From Amoeboaphelidium protococcarum (Eukaryota > Aphelidiomycota > Aphelidea), in contig JALECJ010000254.1 in the NCBI GenBank assembly GCA_023515745.1, positions 620,001-684,000 on the forward strand: DNA of 64,000 nt, written 5' to 3'. This document shows positions 13,788 to 25,674 of this stretch, piece after piece. The first letter of the stretch is position 1, and every line of letters begins with the position of its first letter. Below the pieces are notes generated by a model. It saw only the letters and a list, made by a program, of their open reading frames with translations. It had not been told where the DNA came from and searched no databases. The translations under genes and the position numbers were made by a program.

Positions 13788-14489
13788 TCATAAAAGTTGA
13801 TTATAATTAAATTACACATCTTCATCCTCCTCTTGATCGTCAAACTGACCCAGATTGCCAAGTTGAGTCGACCGAAAGTGCTGAGACACCTTGGGCATGA
13901 CTTGTACAGAATTCTATAGATGCCCACTTTATTATCTGACAGGAAGGGACCTGTGTCGAAATTGATGTCCATTTGATTAAATTTACTGCTTTGGTTAGTA
14001 TCTTTATTATTATTACTTTTGAAGTAGAGCATCCAATTACTATATTTCACCACCACCAGCATCATTATCCCGGCTCTTGGCGATCGTCCAGTATGAGCCT
14101 TTACCAAACTCAAAGGTGCCCCTGCCGACACGCTTAAACAGATTATTTGCAGACAGAGTATGTCGCACGGAATTCCGCCAAGTCTTGCTGTCATTATTGT
14201 AATAAGGATATCTGATCATAATTGACTCTTGAATTTCAGATAGTGAGAGTTTTCCATTAGGCGAATGTTACAAGGATTCCACAATCATTTGAGCATATGA
14301 TAGATTGGGCTTTTCAGGCGGCGGCAGATTTTGTTGTGTGCTATTCTCAAGCTATTACTATTATTATTAAAGATCAGGATTAGAGGAATTGCTACTTTAA
14401 TCGCTAGTAGTACTATTCTATCTAGATATTCCCAAGAGCCATCGAAGATTGGTGAGACTGTTATTTAAATCAACGCCTACTGTCATCAT
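13788..14489 (-). CDS. Forkhead transcription factor
   Basis: This 233-residue protein has a forkhead DNA-binding domain at about residues 60-145: KPNLSYAQMIVESLQHSP, then LSLSEIQESIMIRYPYY, TWRNSVRHTLSANNLFKRV (recognition helix) and the wing GKGSYWTI. The N-terminus is Ser/Asn-rich with a six-Gln tract. The C-terminus is again Gln-rich, with an acidic DDQEEDEDV patch. All the Gln runs are mainly TAA/TAG. The gene ends at TGA. It is a sequence-specific nuclear regulator; target genes cannot be inferred. The first of two adjacent ATGs is used. Confidence 0.92.
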
Positions 14490-14764
14490 CGATCCAAATA
14501 TTGAAATTATATTTTATGAAGGAGAGGCCGGCGGATTATAACCAGGAGAGAGAATGTAGCGACGAACGGACGGACGAAAATAACGGGCGCATCAAAAGAA
14601 GGAAACTGGCGCGCTGATCGATTTTCGCACGGACGAGCGATATGAATTTTGCAAGAAGGGATGAAACGGTGCACGGAGTTTAATGCGGTAAAAATTGTAT
14701 GAGATTATGCGAAAACCCACCTTTGAATATTAAGACTGATCATAGCACATTGTATTATAGCTAA

Positions 14765-17467
14765 TCATTGGATCTATTTCTATAAAACACATAAAATGTC
14801 ACTGTCATTGTCAAACAAATAATCCGGCTTTTCCAGATCTACAATTCTATGCGGAATGTAATGTTAAAACTACTTTCATATAAGTGGTAACGCGTACCTG
14901 ATATCGTGTCACACACGAGAGATGACAACAATAATGTGGCATTGGTTGAATGAGCATCAATAACTGCTCTGACTTGCTTTAAGCTGGTATTCTTGTCGTC
15001 CAACTCATATTATGCGCAGAGATGATCAGAGTGTGCAAATCTTAAGCCTTCGATTGCTACATGAGATGAACTGTTGGTGGCTAATTTCTCCCAAGCCTCG
15101 AGGCATTTATCCATTTCATTCACATTTTATAACTACAGTTATTATAATTACACAATTCAGAAACCATCGAAAAAATAATTTTACCGTCTGATTGCTTTAA
15201 GGATAGTAAACAGGCACCAGAATGACCTCTCTAATGTCGAACCTTTTGAGCTTTAAAAAGTTCCGTATCATGGAGTGAGACTCTTCATAATTACAACCAA
15301 TATCGCATACAGCAAAGAGTCTGACTGAGCATCCGCTCCATGAGCTATGCCTCGACAGAATGTGGGCGACTTTCAAGAGCTAATCTGCATCCTGTTCGAT
15401 CCAATAAATGTCAATGAATCCTTAACGAGACTAGTATGACCACATAAAACCGATACCTGCAAATTTATACAGCAAAACGTTCACATTGGATGATAAGCAG
15501 TCTCGTACAAAGGCACGACAAAAACCTCTATCCTGGTTTTCAACCAAAGTCCATGGTAATAGTGTTATATTCGGCCGCAAATCGCCAAGACCGACATGAT
15601 TAAGTCCTTGAAAGGCTGCTTATTGCACTTGCTGACTACTAATATACCTTGCGACGACGTTAGCACTATACGCCTAAAGGATTCTACTCAACTTACGCCT
15701 GATAGCAGTTGGAGCTTACACCGATATACAGCCATCACCTGCGCCATTATATATAGACATTACGAAGAGAAAACACAGAGATGAATCAGTTTGGATAAAT
15801 GAGCTTACAGCTATAGATTGAGATATTGCAAGGTAGTCTTCATCGGATATATCAACAGCACCATCTTCACTCAGGACATATGGAACAAAAACTTATGGCA
15901 CCCATTCGACATCACTCGAACTTCCAACACCGCCAGCTTCGGGAAACTCTTCAAATCCGTAATAAAGCTCATCATCGTCATTCATATTATCATTCAACAA
16001 AAGCTCAGATTCAGCTTGGGCAATCTTGTTCACCATCAAATGAGTTGTAACTCCTCGTAAGCCTTCACCTGAAGAGGAGGATGATTGTAATGACTGCAGC
16101 CAAACTGTCAGTGAAGCTGCCGTACAGTTGAACAAGATCGCGACATTCAGCCATAGATTCAACATCACGACTGTACATAATAGAACTCCAGCTGCGCTTA
16201 TCTTCCAACTATAGTACTTGAACGTTGGCCGCCACTCTCCACTTTGGAAAGCAGCTTGCAAACTGCAGGCAAAGTTTGTAAAGCCATAAGTCATTAGAAA
16301 GCATAACGTGGCAATCTTAGCAATCTCTTCCAGATTAGGTAAGAAGAAGAATGGAATTGATGATATCGCTGTGATTGTGACCAGTAAAAGGGGATTATTA
16401 TCCAGATAGTGAACAAATGAGCGAGCGTCAGCTTTACCGCTAAACACTTTCAGCAGCTGCGACGCCATTGTAGAAGAGATATTCAGACACTACAAAGCAG
16501 CTCCCACACCAACAAAGAGCGTGCCAAAAACTGTAATATAATTACTGGGGAATCCAAGTTCAATTACAATAGTTGAGTTGTGCCGCAACGCGTTTCCAGC
16601 AATAGTAGCTGACATCAGAAGGAACTAAGTTAGATAAATTATGGTACTCACGACAATTGATACGAATATACCAATGGGAACATCTCTCGACGCATTCTCC
16701 AACTAATCGGCGTGGTGAATACCAGAGAATAGACCCAGAAAGCATGGTAGTAGGAGAGTTATCTATTTCGTTAAATCCAAAGCACCATCAGAGGGCAACA
16801 AATTCTGCACAAAACGTTCCAATGACGGCGGTGACACGTCAACGGTCGCAGCGAAGAACGGATTAATGATCAATCCAAGTATTAGTGCAATAAACGCGAC
16901 AACCAGAATCAGTAGAAACAGAATGGATGCTAAGCGTATAGCTCTCTATCCAATGCAAACAAGAAGTGTTATGAATGCAAGCACTGCAATGCTAACTTGT
17001 ACGGTAGTTGCATATTAGTCGTCCACATGTAGTATCCCACACCTTCTCGCCGCCAGTAAAAAGCCTTCGACTGACCCGACGATTTCAACTGCGATTAAAA
17101 CCACGAGCCCAAGATAATACGTCGCACATATACTAACAGCAAGACTTTAGCCCAAAGCGTGTCCCAAAATTTCCTACAATCCCCCGTGAATATTGCCATT
17201 AGTAGCAATAGCTGATATTGAACTTCCTGTAATTGTAACAACAGCTAAACACATCAGAACAACCGCAATTGTTGCCAATAAACCCGCCTCGCCAAGAATT
17301 TGGCCAAATCTGACGAATATCAAAACACTCCACATAAACTCCAATGTTGGTACAATGGTTCCTGTGAATGCGCCTTATCTTCGCTCCACATTCAGACTCG
17401 CTTCATACTCGTACAGCGTCAAAGTAATCGTCTCCAGAGGCTACACTAATTGGAAATCTAAATTCAT
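14765..17467 (-). CDS. SLC12-type cation-chloride cotransporter
   Basis: Three exons on the minus strand (17467-15185, 15132-14898, 14838-14765) give 863 residues; the introns are 52 and 59 bases. The protein couples chloride to K+ or Na+ transport across a membrane. The N-terminal half holds about twelve membrane helices and begins with the family block GTIVPTLEFMWSVLIFVRFG and NGNIHGGLQEILG. It continues with FSGIHHADQLENASRDVPIG and the NPLLL loop. The cytosolic C-terminal half has GLNHVGLGDLRPN and GFIDIYWIEQDADQLL, standard for this family. The N-terminal tail is very short (about 12 residues before the conserved core). Potassium-chloride or Vhc1-like subtype is not resolved. It shares an 86-bp divergent spacer with the next gene. 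Confidence 0.9.
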
Positions 17468-17553
17468 CACACAATACCAAAAAACAGGTAATTTCTAACA
17501 GTAAATTTCTTCTTGATGTTTTTAACGACTTGTAATAAATAAGCTTATCGAAA

Positions 17554-18936
17554 ATGCTTGCTGATCAGTGGCGAGTGAAACAGAAACAATCTTCACGCGA
17601 TGAGATTTCTTTTCCCTTTACGCCATTGGAAGAAATTACCGCTGAGAAAATCGCAAAAATGACCAAAACATCAGTGAATGTTATCAAGACTTTTGAAGAG
17701 TTTAATAAGATATCTTTACATCGGCTGCGTATAATTAATAATTCTATCAATCTCATATTTGCCCCATTGCCAGTAGTAAAAGATGGAAACGTGATGGATT
17801 GTGATTAGGGATTGAGGGATGTTCATTCTGCTTTCATGGATCTCATAGTTCTGTACTCTGCTGATAATTACAAATTTGCCGCGTAAATTGACGTGTAGAA
17901 TCATATTAGTATCATAGAATACCTTGCCACTATCTATGGATCGACATCTCAGTAGCCAAGAACTGGATTTTCTAAATCAGAATTGGAAGAGAGCTTGTTA
18001 TACCTACCTGTTTTTGGTGAGTATTTTTGCAACTATCTGACTTAATTATGCAAGCTCAGTCCGTCGTTATAGAAAGTTCTATCTGCGTCAATATACAAGT
18101 TTGTACGCTCATGCTTCTTACACCCTCATTGTAGGCGCGTGGCTTACCAATTTCTCATTGAGTTTGGTAGTGTGTTATCTACCACTTGTGGAACAGAGTT
18201 GGAGGAGTAGTTATTCGTTGCTGTCTTGGAGGATTTAAGAGAGGATACTGCTGCCCGTCACGCGCAAGCTGTGTAAGGATTTATGGTCATTGTGAAATAT
18301 TGTCAGATTTCATATGAGCACATGGTCCTGTTTTAATTCATGGTTGACAGGATATTTACCGTTGACTCGTCTTTGGCTACTAAGCTCAATTCAGAAGCTG
18401 TGGCTTAGATTGCTGTGAACATGATTAATAAGACAAGATTGCCTGTCACTTATTAAAATTGGTTCACACAGTTATTTCAATCTCTAATGCTCAAGTTTAA
18501 CAATTGCAATGATCTTTGTGGGGAAGGATTGTTAAATTTAAGATAACAGGTGCGCGTAAATAGAAGCTAGTCAAAGATTAGTGCAAGCGGGTAGGATAGC
18601 TCTGCTTTGCATCATGTCAGATCCAAGATTATGCAGTACCTGGAAGACAAGAACATCGCGAAATTACGACAATAAAAAGACGCGTCAGTTCAGACTGATG
18701 GTGAAGCGGGGGAGGCTTTTACTGGCAAGCGCGATGCTCCGGTAGAATCCGCTTTACCTGCAACTAAGAAATTCGCCATTGATAATCATGTCAATTAAAT
18801 GAGTGTATAACCGGTGCAGATATCAAGTGCTACTAATATATCATTGAATGATGCCGATAAACTTGTCGATAATCAAGATGAAGATGAGTTTGATATTGAG
18901 GGCATTGAAATAGTGGATGCAGGTCCGGATGAATGA
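17554..18936 (+). CDS. Helical protein with acidic C-terminus, not recognised
   Basis: A two-exon model, 17554-18016 and 18077-18936, encodes 440 residues and ends in TGA. The donor GTGAGT is clear. The acceptor is uncertain: the one chosen gives a 60-base intron and keeps the long second frame. The sequence is mostly alpha-helical (FVRSCFLHPHCRRVAYQFLI, ELEEQLFVAVLEDLREDTAA), as in HEAT/ARM-like proteins. A polar linker and a final acidic stretch (DNQDEDEFDIEGIEIVD) follow. I cannot assign a family. It is divergent from the cotransporter gene. Confidence 0.6.
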
Positions 18937-19026
18937 ATTAAGAAATACATTCAATATTAGAAGCTTTTCAATTTGGAGCGTTCTTTCTGATCTTTCACAA
19001 CTCTAAAACTCCAATATATTTTGACA

Positions 19027-19638
19027 ATGGATATACCATAAACGTTGTTAGCTAAGTGGATCTTATTCGTGTCACTTGCATCCATTTTCAACACGGTATA
19101 GTGTTTTCTGGATTAAAAGTCGGTGCTAACTAAAAAGATTTACATTGCTCAACCGAACCAAGGTAACTAACGTGTTCTTGTAATGCTCATTCATGAAACT
19201 CTCTACTAGCGCCTTTGAGTAGTTACTCCGCTGATGGCGAGAATGTTTGGCACTTGGACTTTGCTATCAACTATAATACGCCTTTACACCGCTTATAACA
19301 TTTACGACACTACGTAAGATTTAAATAGTACATAACGAGACTCTTAATAGCTAATTTAACCAAAGTGAATGTAGTGCTTGTGTTATGTGCTTAGCCACAT
19401 TTGGGATCGCTTTGTTTCATTTCGCGTCTGAAATCTGGATCTTCAAGACGAGCAATTTGAGTTCAAAGGGAGTCATTGCTCCATTAATAATTGCGTGTAA
19501 GTCTCTAAATTGACACCATAATTCCCCATGTAACATGAAAGTGTAGCAACGTCTATTGCTTGGATGTACTGGCATATAAGTTAAAACATTCTACGCGTTT
19601 CATCTTAAAGCTAGTATTCCAGTAACAGTGAATTTTGA
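19027..19638 (+). CDS. ERG28: ERG28-like ergosterol biosynthesis scaffold
   Basis: Four exons (19027-19162, 19223-19313, 19375-19496, 19547-19638) give 146 residues, close to the usual size of about 150. Introns are 60, 61 and 50 bases. ERG28 is an ER membrane protein that tethers the C-4 demethylation enzymes of sterol synthesis. Recognisable blocks are LAKWILFVSLASIFNTVQ, PNQVTPLMARMFGTWTLLS, IRLYTAYNIYD and KGVIAPLIIAS, with four predicted membrane segments. It is the most intron-rich gene here. Exon joins were fixed by frame and family similarity. Confidence 0.88.
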
Positions 19639-19710
19639 ATAAATAAAGTTGGGCCAAATGGTTTTCAATACAGTTTATTGCAGTAATTCATCATAAAATC
19701 ATATTCAGCA

Positions 19711-20826
19711 TCAAGCATTGATTGCAGATAAACTGCTCTAATTTTATATCAGCGTTTTTGTTGGCGACTCTTCAGAAAACAGCGAGCTCTAATTGCTACT
19801 CGATGTGACCATTTATGACAATGGATGCTTACCTAACTTCGAGAGATGATCTTTACGAGGCTATTCTCGAGTGGTATCTGCGCCTGAATTTTGATTATGC
19901 AAAGTCTTGACAGTTTGACAGAATGAGTAGTTGGCCAATGATCTAATCTCACTCTGAGCAGTTATTAGAGAAGGTAAAACTGAGTCTTACTTCTTTATAA
20001 CGGTAGAAAGACTATTTTCATGCCCCAAGACGCCATAAGCTCCAGATGCAAATTCAGAGCCATATTGTGATCTCGATTGCATTTTCAGCGTCTGATCAAT
20101 TGTTTCAACTCGCGCGATTCTTCCGTCCCGCATATACACCACTCGGTCGGCAATGTTCTTGAGCGCAGTGTCGTGCGTAACCATAATCAAAGTCTTGCCT
20201 TCCATCTTTTTCTAATGAAGGAGAAGCGCGATAATTCTTCTAGAATTTACAGTATCAAGATCACCGGTCGGTTCATCCAGTAAGAGTAGCTGAGGATCAT
20301 TAGCTGTAGCTCTTGCTATGGCCACGCGCTGCTATTCACCACCGGATAGCATATTAGGATAATGATTTATGCGATGAGACAGACCGACTCGTTGTAGCGC
20401 AGACAATGCCTTCTTACGTCTCTCGCCATGTGACAGCTCAGATTTAAGCGTCATTGGCAATTCCACATTTTCAAGTGCAGTCATTGATGACAAAAGATTA
20501 AAAGTTTGAAATACAAAGCCAATTTTATCCAACCGAACTCGGCTCAATACCTTTTCCTACGTCTTTGGCTAGACTTTGACACCGGCGACCCACAACTCTC
20601 CCCTACTGGCCATATCGATAGTTCCAATGATATTCAGTAGCGATGTCTTACCACCGCCAGATGTACCATATATGATAACCAGCTCATTCTGATACACTTC
20701 CAGACTTACGCCTCTCAGCGCTTGATGAGCCTCAGTGCCATGCAGATATGTCTTGTGGATATTCTTGAGCTTAACCACTGGCTCTAGATTCACTGCATGA
20801 TGATGATTACTGTGCTATTAATCCAT
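19711..20826 (-). CDS. MacB/LolD-type ABC ATPase with Gln/Ser-rich tail
   Basis: This 371-residue protein is a single nucleotide-binding domain (about residues 12-240) with no membrane domain. Walker A is GTSGGGKTS, the Q-loop lies in [12 protein letters not shown], the signature is [14 protein letters not shown], Walker B is [12 protein letters not shown] and the H-loop is MVTHD. All catalytic positions are intact. It most resembles prokaryotic LolD/MacB/MJ0796 ATPases, which pair with a separate FtsX-like permease; none is in this window. After residue 260 a low-complexity tail rich in Ser, Gln and Asn reaches TGA. One Gln of the signature is TAG, so the gene is adapted to the local code. 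Either old transfer from bacteria or a eukaryotic ABC subfamily is possible. Confidence 0.85.
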
Positions 20827-20859
20827 AACTAAATATGTTTCGGACTCTTGCAGACTGAC

Positions 20860-21295
20860 AGATGATGACGGCGACTATAAAACGATAGCGTAAAATGATA
20901 TCAGCAAGGGTAGACAGGACGATGATATTCTCTTGATAGTACAGCAAAGGACTAAAATACTAACACTTTCCTAATATGGAATTGATGTAGATGATCTGAA
21001 ACGAGCAGAATTGGTAATTAGTAAATTCAACCTTGTTTCAACGCGCAATTTCCCCGTCTGGAATTTCGAAGAGGAAGGAGACTGTGTGTAATATTTGCAA
21101 AGAAATGATGATGATGATGACGAGCTGAAACAATTCTTGTTTCTAACTAATGGCCTCGACTTGCCTATTGGTACAGAAGGAAAGTGGCGGAAGAAGCGCG
21201 GAAGTTACTATCGGCAAACTTCGAGATTTATGGTAAAATCATCGGCGTTACTAACGACTCTAGTTTTTGACACTTTGTTGTCATGGTGGGTATGA
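20860..21295 (+). CDS. Possible gene, incomplete model, not recognised
   Basis: A frame without TGA runs to a stop at 21293-21295. It encodes TDDDGDYKTI early, then NFEEEGDCVQYLQRNDDDDD, KWRKKRGSYYRQTSRF and a hydrophobic end (LLTTLVFDTLLSWWV). The amino-acid composition looks coding, with an acidic run, a basic run and a possible membrane anchor. No ATG starts the frame, so a 5' exon would be needed and I could not find one. It may be spurious. Confidence 0.25.
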
Positions 21296-21929
21296 ACCCG
21301 GTTACCGTGACGCTTATCATGTGTGTTGTTTGTATTGATAAACATACCGACAGTGACGTGAATCCATTTGCTCTGGTTCATTTAATGAGTTAATTTGTAA
21401 GTTCTACTCACTATAAAAGTGGTTATATAATGTAATGCTTTGGCAGCACTTTTAAAATCAGTCGTTCAACTTGAACTTGATTGATTTAAGCGATATCAAG
21501 ACACTCTACAGAGACCGAAACACTGTACGTTGCCCTTCGCTCCGTGCCGCTTTTTGCAACGAAAAGAAGAACGCCCAGTGAATTCACCGCAACACCTGGA
21601 CTATCGACCCTCACAGTTATATGTGGCCATTCTTGAAGCTCGCTTAATGTGCTTTATGTTCCAGGCATCTCTAACACACAACTAATTCCAATTATGTTCA
21701 CAATTTAAATGTCTCCTAGTCAATCAACAAATTAATTTTACTGCCAATACCATACTTTTAAAAAAGTGCTTTTAAAGTATTGACTACCAGTTAATTCTTT
21801 CAATCCGGTAAAGCGTCGCGCTCGCGTTTCTTCTTCTACTTTATCTGCTCTTGGTATCATCTAAAACTCTTCATCATTTAAAGTCTGGATATATTGTACC
21901 TCCAGAATCATTTAATACGACAGTATATA
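21296..21929. promoter_or_regulatory. Intergenic region upstream of Ku80
   Basis: About 630 bases with no gene that I can support. Short inverted segments built on cttttaaaagt occur near 21445 and 21755-21780. A CT-rich block at about 21820-21850 precedes the Ku80 start. No tRNA signature was seen. Confidence 0.4.
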
Positions 21930-24266
21930 ATGGGTAAATCTGCAACTGTCTATGTTTTGGATATAAATTCCAGTATGTGGACAGGTGATAAAGTACAGAA
22001 AGTGAAGCATTTAGTGCAGTTGATGATACACGAGAAATTGCTGTCTGGTAGAAAGACTGATTTGGTGTCTATTGTATTAGTAGGCTCACGGGAGACTCGG
22101 AATCATTTGGCAAATGATGATGAATATCAGTGTATTGAGACTCTGTTTAGCGGTTTGGATATGGCTGACTTGAAGCTATTGTAGAGTTTAGATGATGATC
22201 ATTTACATGGTAGAACGAGCGATAATTCTGGAGATATAATTGATGGCCTGATTGTCGCGGCTGATTTGATTATATAAAAGTGCAAGAAGCTCAAGTATGA
22301 ACGAAGGATATATATATTCACTGATGGTCAGTCATCAAGGTGGAAAGTTGGTGATGATCCTGCTTAGCTTGCACCAACCATCATTGAACACGACATTCAA
22401 TGTAACTTTATCAACTGTAGTACAGCGGCGGATGACAATGAGGATTTTCTATTTTAAGACGAAAATTGGAAGGCTGTCGATGTAATTATCCAGGAGCTGT
22501 AGAAAGCTCAAGGTCAGTAATTTACTTAATAGAGCAGACACTTGACTATAGATTAAGCGTAATTGGAGATTGATACATTCTAGAAGAAGCAAGTTGCGCC
22601 AACCACTCTGTTCAAAGGATTCCTGTCATTAATTCCATTCGAGCAAGGTGTATATGATGCAGAGAATGTAGATTTTGGTATCCCCGTGTCGATGTATGCC
22701 AGAACTCATGAGTTCAAGTTGCCCACTTTTAAAAAAATTGCTGAAGTGGAATAGGTACTGGATGAGGTTGATATTCCGGATCATGGTGCATCAGGTACAC
22801 CTAGGAAGACTTATGCTCCAATATAAAGATAGTTCAATTATGTCTCATAGTCACCTGCTCACAAATTGGATCAGGATATTGAAGTTGGCGAAGATTTTGG
22901 TGGTGATGATCAGAATGATTAAATGCAGCAGGTTGACAAGGCGCAACTGGTCAAGTATTACAATTATGGAAGTTCATCTATACCGATTCAGACAGAGTAG
23001 TATGATTATCTGATGCAACAGTTGAAATAGTAGTAAGGAGACGTGGGAACTGAGAGTGGTAAAGAAATGTCCCTGCTGGGATTTGTACCATCTTCTACTG
23101 TGGATCGTCATTTAATTGCCGGATAATCTTATACGTTGGTTGTAACTCCTCTGGGAGCCAAATTTAACTATGACCAGAAGACTGTATATACATAACAGAG
23201 GTTATTGATGCGGTCTTTTGTTTAAGCAATGCGGTAAGAGTCTGTTTATGCTCTAGTGAGGTTGGTTCGCACCTAGAAATCTGATCCAAAGTTGGCCCTG
23301 CTATGTCCATTTAATGAAAGCGTCTTTTAAGATTCTCATCATCAGAGGGATGCAGATGTTGGTGTCCAGTCATAAGATGGTGGCGCAACAGTAGATGATT
23401 ATCTCTTGTTGACTTATATCCCGTTTGCTGATGATATGCGTGAATGGACTTTCAAGAGTCTTCCCCAGTTGAGTGCCTCTTCCTCTGATTAGGAAAATTA
23501 GGATGACATTTAAAAGATGTAGTTGATGCAGCAATTTATCCAAAGTTCTCAGTTTGTGGATGATTCAGAGCATTCGAGTTAAAGTCATCAACAGTTCTCA
23601 CCATCTAATGTCTATTATCCCGCCTATCATTATTTCTCGAGCTGCTTGCTGGATAGAGCTTTGAAAAGGAAGGCTAATGAAGATGGCGATAACGATGATG
23701 ATGATGAGCAACTTCCACCGGTGGATGATCGATTGAAGAAGCCTTTTCGCCGTGAGTAGCAATTGTGGAACCAAGATGATATCTATAGTAGATTACAGAA
23801 CGTGTTTGATATTAAAAAAATTGAAAAGAAGAAGGCTGATGGAGAAGGCGCCGTGACCAGAGTGTTGGATGAGTCTGCAGCACCTTCATTGGATGACTTG
23901 CTGGCTGGAAGAGTTGGTGGCGGATAAGAAGCAGCTGCGGATGAATAGGATACTAATAATACCGATTAACTGTAAGAACTTCCAGCAATTCGTCAGTTTA
24001 AAGATAAATGGGACGAAGACATTGATTCTTCATTGCGTTACTTCAAAGATGAGATACTGTAAATGTGCAAGTAATCCGATGCTGATGCTGGTGATATCTC
24101 CAAGTGTTTAAACACATTCAAAGCATTCACTATTGCTGCCGAAGAAGATGCCTAGTATTCTCAACTCGTAAGATCTATTCAGTAACTCTACTTGGACGAC
24201 CTCATGGATGAAGATTTATATCAATAGCTGCTTGCATTAGGATTAGACAATGATATGTCCGATTGA
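21930..24266 (+). CDS. XRCC5: Ku80 subunit of the Ku DNA-end-binding complex
   Basis: A single exon encodes 778 residues. Ku80 pairs with Ku70 to encircle broken DNA ends and start non-homologous end joining. The N-terminal von Willebrand A-like domain (ATVYVLDINSSMWTGDK, then IYIFTDGQSSRW) covers about residues 1-220. The Ku beta-barrel core follows; GKEMSLLGFVPSSTVDRHLI near residue 390 is the family's hallmark block. A C-terminal helical domain and an acidic ending (DDLMDEDLYQQLLALGLDN) complete it. Many UAR codons sit in the Gln-rich linkers. No Ku70 gene is in this window. Confidence 0.93.
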
Positions 24267-24355
24267 TTGAAATAATTGCAATATTCATTATCACTCTTAA
24301 TTAATAAATCTCTATTCTATTATCTATTATACTACTCTGAATGAATTATATGTGA

Positions 24356-25165
24356 TCATTCGAATTTAACTTCTATAGAGTTACCAGATTTAGAAACGCC
24401 ACCAGAATCTCCCCAGCCATGTGCATTACCAGTGCTTACAGTGGCAGATACATTTTTAGCAAGTCCAACATCACCCACAACAGGCGTGGACGTGTTCAAG
24501 TTATTGGCATTGAATACGGCACCGATTGCATTACCACTACGATCGATACTGCCAGAGTCTCCCGAGAAGACACCACCACTACCGGTGCTCTATTTGGTGG
24601 ACGTTGAAATTGTATTACCAACTGTAACGGCACCGAAGAATCCATTTTTAGCATCGAATATACTGCCCACAGAATTACCACCATTCGTGATGGATCCACT
24701 GTCTCCCTTTATACCATACCCATTGCCAGTATTAGCAGTGGCTTCAACATTCAAACTGTTGCCCACTTCAACGGAACTACCAGCGATTATACTTTTTGCA
24801 TTCAACACCTGATTACCCACAGAATTACCGAAATTCTCCACCTTGCCAGCATCCCCATCTAGAAAACCGCCACCACCGGTTGTGACATCCACCTTTGAAT
24901 TAATAGAATTGCCAATACTTATACGCGTCACCTTTACATCTTTCGCGGGCTATTCTTATTACTATTGTTACTTCTATTACAATTGTTGTTGTTATTGTTA
25001 TTATTGCAGCTATTATTTTTACTATTGCAGTGTCAGTGCTTGAGATTAATTCTATGCTTAATACTGCTGCTAATTCTATTAAAGAATTGCTTATTGTTAC
25101 TGAGAAGGCACGGCGAGTCCACTGACAATATCACTCTACAGCTGTAGTGATATCAAACACAGCAT
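24356..25165 (-). CDS. Secreted Gln-rich protein with four tandem repeats
   Basis: This 269-residue protein starts with a hydrophobic leader (MLCLISLQLQSDIVSGLAVP), a likely signal peptide. A stretch of about 70 residues follows in which Gln dominates, encoded mostly by TAA and TAG. The rest is four repeats of about 49 residues, the last one shorter. Each contains a variant of GDSGSI, a GNSVG-type motif a few residues later, and a VGN-type turn. The regular Gly/Asn/Ser pattern suggests a stacked beta structure such as a beta-helix or adhesive wall protein. There are no Cys residues outside the leader. No family was recognised; a surface or adhesive role is inference. Confidence 0.7.
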
Positions 25166-25396
25166 GACCAGAATAGGATGATTGCAATTCAACTTTAATC
25201 GCATTATTGATATATATTTGCACTAATATTCTTCTCTATCACCGAGCAATATTCAAGTGAGATTTAAAGAAGATTAGACAGGTTCAATGGGCATATAAAG
25301 TGAACGTGATTTGATCTCAATTGGCTCCTGTTCACCTGTTTCTAGATCACTTGGTCTAATCACTCTCACTCATTACATCCCCCTATCACGCTTATT

Positions 25397-25555
25397 TCAT
25401 TTAATCTCAGCTCTAAAATGCATAAAATTATCATAGATATAAAATTAATTATCTACGCTCCCAGCGAAAGTTGTATGATCAGAATCTTCTTCTTTTAACC
25501 GCGCCTTTATCTCTTCACCTTCCTCTTCTTCCTATAAATTGTTGAATGCTTTCAT
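25397..25555 (-). CDS. Possible small acidic protein, uncertain
   Basis: This 52-residue ORF begins MKAFNNLQEEEEGEEIKARL and ends in TGA. Its frame extends upstream (LQEASKRIFQLMKAF) into a helical, charged sequence until a TGA. A second ORF starting MEMSERVYK overlaps one frame away at 25624, as if a single coiled-coil gene had been shifted by a frame. It could be a small real gene with a frame error or a missed intron, or chance. Confidence 0.3.
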
Positions 25556-25674
25556 CAATTAGAAAATCCTCTTAGAAGCTTCTTGTAAACTTATAGACGC
25601 GTTCGCTCATCTCCATATATAACACTAAGCCATAAACAGCAGTAGTAATTAAATTAACTGTACCGGTGAGAACA

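Noticed and set aside
19815-19910. Short [23 protein letters not shown]
   Set aside because: It is antisense to the C-terminal tail of the ABC ATPase, which stays open to a TGA at 19711.
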